From assembly GCA_948470475.1 (NCBI GenBank), contig OX419342.1, positions 10,212,618-10,276,617 of the forward strand: a stretch of 64,000 nt of DNA. The letters run 5' to 3'. The first letter of the stretch is position 1, and each line of letters starts with the position of its first letter. Source of the stretch: Galaxea fascicularis (taxonomy: Eukaryota > Cnidaria > Anthozoa > Scleractinia > Euphylliidae). This document shows, piece by piece, positions 56,316 to 64,000 of this stretch. The notes under the pieces are model-generated. The model did no database searches. It saw only the letters and a list, made by a program, of their open reading frames with translations, and was not told the DNA's origin. The position numbers and the translations under genes are program-made.

Positions 56316-56825
56316 TGGTGTGAGAAATTGTTCTGCGATAATTGAGTTGAAGTGATTCGTGACTAGTGATCGCCGTGTTGACAGATGAATTAGTCGTTGC
56401 GCAGTGGCAAACACAACTATCGTGTGACATTTTTTAAGGTGTGGAAAATAGGTATTTGAGGAAGAGAAGTGAGAGATCTGTGAGCAGTGTGATTTGAGCG
56501 AGAGTACAGTTGTAACGAAGAAAACTTAACTTGGAAAGTAATAAACCGTGAAGTGTCGGAACCTAGCGGACTCGTTGGTCTCATTTCCGATAATGGAAAT
56601 GGGGTGCCTAAGCCATTTACTTTCTATAATCAAGTAAAATGTTTAACAGTGTGCCACTAAAATCTATGGCTTCAATCAAAGCACTTAATAAAGAATGTAG
56701 TACATACGAGGGTCCACTTAGCCACAGTGAATAGTTATCACGACAGCCCATTACAAATGGCAGGGAATGAATGAATGTTGTCCCAGATGATCTGTTTTTC
56801 TGCTAGATGGGTATGTAAGAAGAGT

Positions 56826-57000
56826 TGGAAAATCAAGACCAACAGCTGCTGGAAGTGATATCTCAACTTACAAAGACGAAATCTGAACTTATCGAGGCAG
56901 ACACTAACTTAAAGCGGTGAAAACTGAACTGTCGAAACTTGTTCAGGTCAACGAAAGCTTGCAGAAGAAACTTGATTCTGTGCTGGCAAATTTACAATAG
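56826..57000 (+). pseudogene. coiled-coil coding remnant
   Basis: Reads ENQDQQLLEVISQLTKTKSE then LIEADTNLK; a one-base shift gives VKTELSKLVQVNESLQKKLD. The heptad pattern is clear and the frame is broken. Possibly from a LINE ORF1 or other transposon. Confidence 0.35.
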
Positions 57001-57404
57001 GTGAAAAGCAACTCCAGGAATAAAGTTGGGGAAATTAAAAGAAAACGGAGACCTGTAGCGAATTAATTTATTGCTGAATTTAGAACAGGATTTACTGTAT
57101 CTGAACAATGCAAAAGTTAGTCAAAACCCTAAGCTAGCAGGCAACTATTCTGTTTGCCAGGAATGGTATATTGAAATTAAAGTCATCTTTAACCGGAAAT
57201 AGGGTTTCAAACTGATACATCCTTTTCACACCGCTTTTGTCCCTGTTTTTCCTCATTTAATTCGCTGCATTTAAGGAATTTCGTCTGAAAAAGATGAAGA
57301 GCAAACTTTGCCCACGCTCGGAACAAAACTTTTTCTCGATTGTGATTCCCATAATGCGCCTCTAGTTTGATGTAAGTAATTTCCAGTGTGAAACATGATC
57401 AGAT

Positions 57405-57638
57405 TTAATACAATGGACTTAGTATACAGGTTTCATGTGCCAGACGGATGGTCACAAAGGGAAAAAAGTAATTGATAAATGAGCGATTTACCGTAGCCAG
57501 TAGGGTGAACAATTGAACAATCCCTCTTACTCCCTGCAATCGTTTGTAGTATCTCTTTTGTTTTGGCTTCAGTTTCAAGTTTACAAGAACGATAGGAAGA
57601 GCGCCCTTGAAATCCATGGTCGCCGGCAACTTAACCAC
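57405..57638 (-). pseudogene. RecQ-like helicase N-terminal fragment 4
   Basis: Starts LVNLKLKPKQKRYYKRLQG; the Walker A (HPTGYGKSLIYQLL) is intact in a second frame, so a frameshift lies just before it. Right next to the hairpin at 57703 that carries the ends of the 60.1-kb transposon. Confidence 0.6.
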
Positions 57639-57702
57639 AAACGATCACATTTCCGGAGGTGACCATTCAGCACGGTGGACAAAGACGATGAGTAGTCCCT
57701 AG

Positions 57703-57800
57703 CCTGCGAACACAGACGTATTTCCGGTTGTCGCTTCTCTTCGCCCGGCGGAGAGAAGCGATAGAGACTGAGCTACAACCGGAAATACCTCTGCGTTCGC
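57703..57800. repeat. hairpin of agcctgcg transposon ends
   Basis: tagcctgcgaacacagacgt, then tttccggttgtcgcttctc, facing its inverse. Same end as 60101 and 62076. Confidence 0.75.
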
Positions 57801-57809
57801 CAGCTGACG

Positions 57810-59870
57810 GGTGCCAAGGAGGCCTGGGTAACGACAGCAACACCAACGAAACAGTTATATCTAAAACATCTGCTCACATAACTTAATTGGCCAGTTCGTT
57901 TCTAATCAAACTCGGTCACTTTGTGCAACGTAGCGAACTCACTATCCAGGAATTCACTGATCCAGTTCGTGATTTAATTTTCGGCGCTACGTGACTTCAG
58001 TCCTCAGAAATTTTGCAATATCCGGCCATACACGATGAAATGGCTTACGAAGATGACCTCACAGAGTAGTTATTGGCTTTATTCAACGTTTCGTGGAAAT
58101 TATTGCTGAAATACAAGCGTCCTGATAGTTTTGATCTGCCTCAAACGTAAGTACAACCGTTTTTTTTTTTTTTTAAGTTCATAGGTGACAGATTTTTTTA
58201 ACTTGTGCAAGCAGTCGGGTGATGTGACTGTCTGCAATGTTGTGATTATCGGGTGTTAGAAACTGATACATCAGAGATAAAGTTAAGGTGTAAGCCATTC
58301 ATGGTCGCTTTGTTTAACGGGTGTCCCAATATAAACAACCTTGACCATCTCTTTAGTCCGTTTCGTCTGTAATCAATTGTAACAAAGGGGGCGACAAGGG
58401 GTTTGTAGTTCTTCCTTGTCAAGTGCATTCTCAATTACCTCGAGGGCGTCAAACTTAGTAGTAACAGATAAGCTCAAATCTTTATTTATTTGTATGTGTT
58501 ATCATAGCTTTGCTTATTTGGTAAAGAAACTCGCTCTATTCTCGAGGATTACTTATTTTATGTGCTCTGGAATGACGTGATAATGCAAGACTGCATGAGC
58601 AGCTTGGTTTGTGTTAAAGATCGGAGGTGCATTACTTGAGGTGTTTAGATCGTGGTATAGCTATGTTGCTTTCAAATAGAATCGTGGCGTTACCCACGAG
58701 TTTCATTGACATCAATATTCATGCGGAGACATTTTCCTAACAACCACTCTTGATTCCATGCATTCTAATTACGTGCGTTTACCTTGGTAATTGTTTTATT
58801 TGTTATGGTTTCGCAGACTGAAAAAAACGGGATTTCGTTTAGCTTCCCTTTGTTTGAAGCATTTGAAATCCGGTCTGTCGCGATTCGAGTTAACAAAATC
58901 GAGTTACCAAACTGACGTAACTAATTGCATGTGTTCTTCACAAGGTTGACAAGTGTGAATTTGTTTTAACCGAAGGTCACATATTCCGCTTTGTTAAAAT
59001 TAATGTTTTCTCATGCGTGTCACAAAAGGATTAGCAGGTCTAGACGCACGTTCTGTGTTGTGGGAATGCAGTTTATCAGGAGCATTTACCAGAAGCTTCT
59101 TGGTAATGGGAACATTTTGTAGAAAATGGGTCAATTCCATGTAACACGTGAAGTTAAGTAATGACTGGTAATGCATGGCAAAAAATATTGGTCTCCAATT
59201 ATGTGTTGAAGCAACAAATATCAAATTCGAAATAAAAGTGTGCCGATTCGAAGAAGGTCATTAATTGGCGATTACAACCTATATCACAGTGCTATTTCGT
59301 CGCTTGACAACAAAAAGAAACTTGAAAAACTGAACAAGCTAAATTTGTTGCACTCGTGCACAGCTCTCATAATTACGTAGCCTGGCAATTTGTGGCATTC
59401 GTGAAACAATTTGCCTCCGGATATTATTTACAGATCTTTCGCGTCTAAATTTAGATAGCCAACGTAGGCCAACATGTAGGAGTTTTTGAATGATTCTACC
59501 TTGGTTCTGTTTTGCATATTGATTTTTCGGCTAGCTCAGGTAGTTCGGCAGTGCCGATCATGCACATTGTATGTCTTTTTTTTTTGGGGGGGGGGGGGTA
59601 GGGAGGCGAGGGGGCAGTACGAATTTCAATATTCACTATGTGATACAACATTCAAATTTCACTGTCAGACTGTGCATATCGTTTCGACAGTTTCGTGATT
59701 TTCGGTATACGTACTTTGTTTACTTTGTTCGGTAACAACGTGCTTACAATGTTCGTAGTTCAGTAAAGCCGATGAAGCTACAGGATTTTCACTATAACGA
59801 CAACCAGCAAACGGTAATCTGATTTGAGGCTCATAGTATCTGATGTCCGGCTTAGCTATTCTTGGTTTTC
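57810..59870. other. intergenic, nothing recognised
   Basis: No protein with recognisable similarity on either strand. Contains a G homopolymer at about 59586-59598. Confidence 0.5.
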
Positions 59871-59873
59871 AAC

Positions 59874-60010
59874 CACGTGACAGGGAGGCCATGTTGGGGG
59901 TCAAAATAATAGAAAATTCTTTTGAAGAATTTACATAAAAATAGAATTTAGTCCCCAGCGGAGAGAAAGGCTATTGTTCTTGACCACCAACATGGCCGCC
60001 ATGACGTCAC
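59874..60010. repeat. MITE with ggccatgttgg ends
   Basis: cacgtgacagggaggccatg pairs with catggccgccatgacgtcac; related to the hairpin at 1.1 kb. Confidence 0.75.
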
Positions 60011-60256
60011 TTGCAAGCAAGCAATAGACATTGGCCGCATTAGAGACGCATTATCCGTCCAGACGACTTATGCGTCTTCCATTTTATCCGACTAGTGTAT
60101 AGCCTGCGAGCGCAGACGTATTTCCGGTTGTCGCTTCTCTCCGCCCGAAAAGTAACGTCTGCAAACGATTTTCATTACGTCAATCCTTTTGTCTTCTGGT
60201 TGACCAATTATGTGACGTTTTAGAAAGGGTCAGATTCCCGCGCGCGAGGAAAGCGT

Positions 60257-61037
60257 GACTGTTTGCTTTGGCATCGAGTAAGCAATGGAAAAGTGATGGC
60301 TGTAACTCCAAAGAAATTGTCAAATTCCGAAGAGTTTTGCTTTTTAAGTAAAGACAATTTTTCGTTTCTGAAATCTAAGGTAAAGGTATTGGGGAAAAGT
60401 ACACTGGATATTCCCTCTTTAAGGCTTAAGGCGACAAAGAAGATGTAAAAGTTAACTTCGAATGGGAAAGGTTTTACATCTGTCGGATGAAGTGTACAAT
60501 CAGCTCGTACGGTATCAAAATGCTCTTCGAAAAGTTGAAGAAATCGGTGTTGAAATACAGAAAGATTATCTGATCTGATGACTCGGTCCTCGTCGAAAGA
60601 CTAGCTAAAGAACCAGGAAGATTGCCAGAGGCTAAAAAGAGCCTAAAGTTTGGAGACACGTCCAGTGCTACATGTGAAAATTCACAGCATTCGAAGTCCA
60701 AGATGTCAGTCCTGCTACACTGACTCCCGCTCTTACGCCGCGAATTGTTGTTACCTCCTTTGTCAGACCGCCAGTGTTTTCTTTTGGATCTGTTAGCCCG
60801 ATACCTGGGACCCAAAATAGTGGTCTGATTCAAAAAGCCTTCGGTGATAGCCAGATCTTGACTTCAACTCCATGCCAAGAGGTGTCTGTGACAGAAACGT
60901 GGGAGACACAAGTTCATATTTCTGTGACTTATCCCTGTGGTAACACATTTCGTAAGGAACTGAAAAACGATCTTTCATTCACTGGTAAAGCAATCATGCA
61001 TGGACTAAAGAAAGGAAAAAGAGGCGAAAAGTCGTAA
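60257..61037 (+). pseudogene. broken transposon-linked protein
   Basis: Pieces in shifting frames: SEEFCFLSKDNFSFLKSKVK and VLGKSTLDIPSL; then NFEWERFYICRMKC; then an open end (60774-61037) with QVHISVTYPCGNTFRKELKN. Paired Cys and the final VTYP-x-G-x-T-x-x-KELKNDL segment remind me of repeat-encoded zinc-finger proteins in cnidarian genomes; that is recollection, not a search result. Confidence 0.4.
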
Positions 61038-61085
61038 AAGAAACACAACATTTTGCTACAAAAACAAATAGCCGGGTCCCGTTAT

Positions 61086-61572
61086 GTTAAAACTGCAAGA
61101 TAAAGATTATAACGCGGCTTAAATTCCTATTCTTTCAAAGATAACAAGAGAGAGGCTGTACTGTTACCGAACGCACTGAAACGAACTAAACCAAAGCTAG
61201 ACAAATGCTTCAAATGGTATATAAAGGACCACACTCGCTAAACAGAAACAACAAAGGTCAGAGCAAAGAGGCGATAAATGAAGAATTTAAACCCAGAAAT
61301 GACCTTTGGTCTCAAAATACATAGCATAAGACACGTTTTTGATAAACAGTTAAGGATAAAAATAAGCCATGAATTTAAGTCATCATTTTCAAATTCACAA
61401 AAACAGAAAATGCAGGTTAAACAAATGGCTGTTTCACTGAATCACTATCATCATCATATGCTGTCCTCTAAACCACACCGTCTTGCCCCGCTGAAAACAA
61501 ACAAGAAGCTAAATTGGTCAATAAAACCGAGATAGAAGCGGCAAACACGCGAACAGGAGTCTTGTAGGCCTT
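61086..61572 (-). repeat. third copy of Mutator-like interior segment
   Basis: Inverted match to about 25279-25700, frame broken, interrupted by the 86-bp dispersed repeat. Confidence 0.75.
61336..61420 (+). repeat. 86-bp dispersed repeat, copy 2
   Basis: Matches 5492-5577 and replaces about 20 bases of the segment it interrupts. Confidence 0.8.
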
Positions 61573-61712
61573 CCAGGAATATCCTCAATTTTCCACTGCT
61601 TTCGTCTGCGAATCTGTACTTATATCGCTCAGGCAAATAGCCCTTATTCCAAGTGAGGTTAGCCGACTCATTTGATCTTTCATTAGGCGAACTAATGGTG
61701 AAACGACGACCA

Positions 61713-61928
61713 CTACCGGTTCCTTTCACGATCAGGTTGCAATGGAGAACACTTCATGAACTTTCCAAACCCGGTGGGTAAGTCGTTTTCATCTAGGACA
61801 ATGGATCTTATAGCCTCTCGTTGTTGCCGATTAAGCCTCTGAATTCCAAATCTATCGCAAACGTTTCTAAACGCCGACTGCAAGGAAGACTCGACATCTT
61901 CCGCACTCGTATGCTTCACGTACAACAC
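61713..61928 (-). pseudogene. RecQ-like helicase N-terminal fragment 5
   Basis: FRNVCDRFGIQRLNRQQREA then DLPTGFGKFMKCSPLQ: Walker A has F where S/T should be, and residues before it are deleted. Inside the 2-kb element, about 150 bases from its right end. Confidence 0.6.
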
Positions 61929-62376
61929 GCGTGTTTAGTTCTGGATTTTATGAACTCGACTGTGATTGGTCCCAAAAAATGACGTCATGGAAAATCGTTT
62001 GTGGAGTCGTTTGCGCAGATGTTACTTTTCGGGCGGAGAGAAGCGACAACCGGAAATACGTCTGCGCTCGCAGGCTGACTAGTGTAAAGACGGGACGAAC
62101 TGCATGAGACACATTATCCGTCTGGACGACTTTAGGCAAACATACGTACTTCGTCTGGTTATGCGTCTCCAGTATAAAGAACACCACGACTTATGCGTCC
62201 AGACGAACTCTCGCTCGAAATTCGTCGTTCAAGACGAATTACGAAGGATAGTTCGTCTAAACGCCTAATGCGTCTTGTGCCCGTCTTTATACTGGAGACG
62301 CATAACCAGACGAAGTACATATGTTTGCCCAAAGTCGTCCAGACGGATAATGCGTCTCTAGTATAATACGGCCATT

Positions 62377-63705
62377 TCCATTCATGATCAAATTCGGGGT
62401 CAATCCGCGTAGAAAACAAGGTAAATCAGTGTGGCATCTTCTCCCCTGTACTCTTTTAAAATCAAAGGCTGAAGAAACACTTTTTTTTTACTACAGTAAA
62501 GGTAAATTTACTGTATTGAAGACGTTTTTTAATGTAACAGCGGGCTTTTCTCACTTTACCACAGTAAATGCAAGTCCAAGTCCATTATATCTCACGTTGC
62601 CAGCGGCGGTAGGAACTGAACACAGCAACTATAGTAAGAATGCCTGAAACGGAATTGCTTATCGCGTGTTTATGCAGCTGTTTGTTCAGCTGACAGCTTG
62701 TCTAGTTGGTTAAAATTCATTTCGTTAATGCACGTGTTAAAGGTCCTCTTCTTCGGGCACAATCGCCGTTTTTTAGCGGGGTTAGTCTAACAACTTCCCT
62801 TCAATTCGAGGTAAATGAATTTAAATTTCGCCTCTCAAACTGGTTGTACAATTAAACTAAAACTGAAACTTCACTCATTCCTCAGTTAGAATCGACGAGC
62901 CGCACGCTGGTTAGCAAAAGCTCAGTTAAAAGAATATCGTTCGTAAACAACCGTGTTTTGGGCATATAAACGACGCTAAGCGGACTGTAATATTCGCTTC
63001 AGTTTAAAACGAACATCTGAATCCAAGATCGGACTTTTGATCCAAGATCACGTGGATTTTTTACTCTCAAAGGAACGAAAAATCAAAAAAGGGATTTTTG
63101 CATGGACAGCGCGGCCAGCGTGAGTTGTCGGGTGTTTTGCCGAAACGGCGGCAAGCCAATATTTATTTTTTTGAAGAGTTTTTCGTAGACGATTTACCGC
63201 AGCAACAGCTCGTTCTAGGACTAGAAGATGAAGCAGCAGCATTGAATGGATGGTAAAGACGAAGAGTTCTGCAAATTAAAGAATTCAAAAGATACGTTGC
63301 ATTATTTACCTTCCGTTACAGGTAGCCTAAGCTGGATATATGACTACCTGTACTGTACCATATCACGCAAGAGCAGAAATATAACGAAGGAGAGAAAAAT
63401 ACCGCGGAAAGGAAACACATCAATAAGGAGCTGCCTGACAAGGCGACTAAGTTCAATAAAAGGGTTAGCATTCAATTCAAATTTCAGGCTTCTTTTACGT
63501 TAACTACTTGATGAGAAAGAAGCACCCGGGGGCCTGTACGAGTTTATGTGCGTGACGTCATGGAAGCTTAACTGAAGTTTCTAATGTCATTGTAAAATTC
63601 TGACAGGGACCGGACGGATTGAAGAAACTGGGTTTACACGCAGAGTATAGTTAACCAGGTTATCGAGTGTTCTCATGCAAATAGAGTGCAACTCAGCCAT
63701 GATAA
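62377..63705. other. intergenic, nothing firm
   Basis: A minus-strand ORF at 63048-63242 starts MLLLHLLVLERAVAAVNRLR; a transposon origin is possible but unproven. No other candidate. Confidence 0.35.
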
Positions 63706-64000
63706 ATGAAGGGAGCTCCGAAAGTCGTTTGCCCAGAATCCACGGTTGAACTGGATGCGGTTGTTATCGGCGGAAAAGAAGTAGCAGTGTTGATTACCGC
63801 CAAGTTACTGGGACTTACTATAAGCACCAACCTAACTTGGAATGTGCACATTGAAGAAGTAGTTAAGAAAGCTAGTAAATTACCGCCAACACATTTAATT
63901 CTTGTCTACAATACGTGCGTAAGGTCCGTAATTGATTATGCTGTTCGGGTACTTTACAACGCCTTGCCGCAGTATCTTATTAACGAGCTCTTTGACATCG
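63706..64000 (+). pseudogene. LINE reverse-transcriptase C-terminal fragment
   Basis: Open to the window edge: KLLGLTISTNLTWNVHIEEV then VYNTCVRSVIDYAVRVLYNA and LPQYLINELFD. This matches the end of the RT domain of CR1/L2/RTE-type LINEs. A stop codon (TAA) lies directly before the ATG, and about 15 residues after VKKASK seem deleted, so it is a remnant. Confidence 0.75.

Larger units (their letters stand above)
60101..62076. mobile_element. 2-kb TIR element with 10-bp target duplication
   Basis: GACTAGTGTA occurs at 60090-60099 and 62077-62086. TIRs of about 90 bases begin AGCCTGCGAGCGCAGACGTA and run through cgcccgaaaagtaacg. Inside: a broken plus-strand transposon gene, a copy of the Mutator-like interior and, on the minus strand, a RecQ-like start. 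TSD length and long TIRs fit a Mutator-like element. Confidence 0.85.
60031..62376. mobile_element. outer TIR element split by a 2-kb insertion
   Basis: Left end ttggccgcattagagacgca and right end tgcgtctctagtataatacgg are inverted. Without the inner element it would be about 360 bp. Interior words gtcgtccagacg recur in both orientations. End type shared with 16945-17612. Confidence 0.7.

Overview
The window is animal nuclear DNA, most likely from a cnidarian, probably an anthozoan such as a stony coral. The genes are split by GT-AG introns, the DNA is AT-rich, and intergenic and intronic DNA is packed with short inverted-repeat elements of the kind I associate with coral and anemone genomes. 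The four genes recognised (soluble adenylyl cyclase, fumarate hydratase, DPH4/DNAJC24 and mitochondrial ribosomal protein S10) are conserved animal genes. Species assignment is inference; gene identities rest on exon-by-exon reading with consistent splice phases.

Layout. (1) 1-15.4 kb, minus strand: eleven exons of an ADCY10-type soluble adenylyl cyclase covering the first catalytic domain and most of the second. The first exon is not found and the gene runs off the left edge. Its introns carry many elements, including two RecQ-like helicase fragments. (2) 15.4-22.7 kb: no protein exon recognised, several small transposons, and a near-perfect 434-bp palindrome ending about 170 bp before the next gene. 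(3) 22.7-33.3 kb, plus strand: complete mitochondrial fumarate hydratase, eight exons, 498 residues. (4) 34.2-40.2 kb, minus strand: complete DPH4, four exons, 169 residues, tail-to-tail with FH. (5) 40.3-54.6 kb, plus strand: complete MRPS10, seven exons, 211 residues, head-to-head with DPH4 across 155 bp that hold two opposed CCAAT boxes. (6) 54.6-64 kb: no host gene recognised; nested transposons, tRNA-like SINE pieces, two more RecQ-like fragments and a LINE reverse-transcriptase fragment at the right edge.

The genes do not form an operon. Two act in mitochondria (FH in the TCA cycle, MRPS10 in the small ribosomal subunit), DPH4 serves diphthamide synthesis on elongation factor 2, and sAC makes cAMP in response to bicarbonate. 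Only DPH4 and MRPS10 look likely to share a promoter.

The most unusual content is in the repeats. Five truncated RecQ-like helicase N-termini lie in 52 kb. Three loci share an internal segment, one inside a Mutator-like element with a clean 9-bp target duplication. A 2-kb element with 10-bp target duplications sits inside a second element. A 1.06-kb palindrome lies in MRPS10 intron 1. A set of otherwise unrelated inverted-repeat elements each have an interior built from many copies of one short word. Coordinates of repeats were read by eye and may be off by a few bases.
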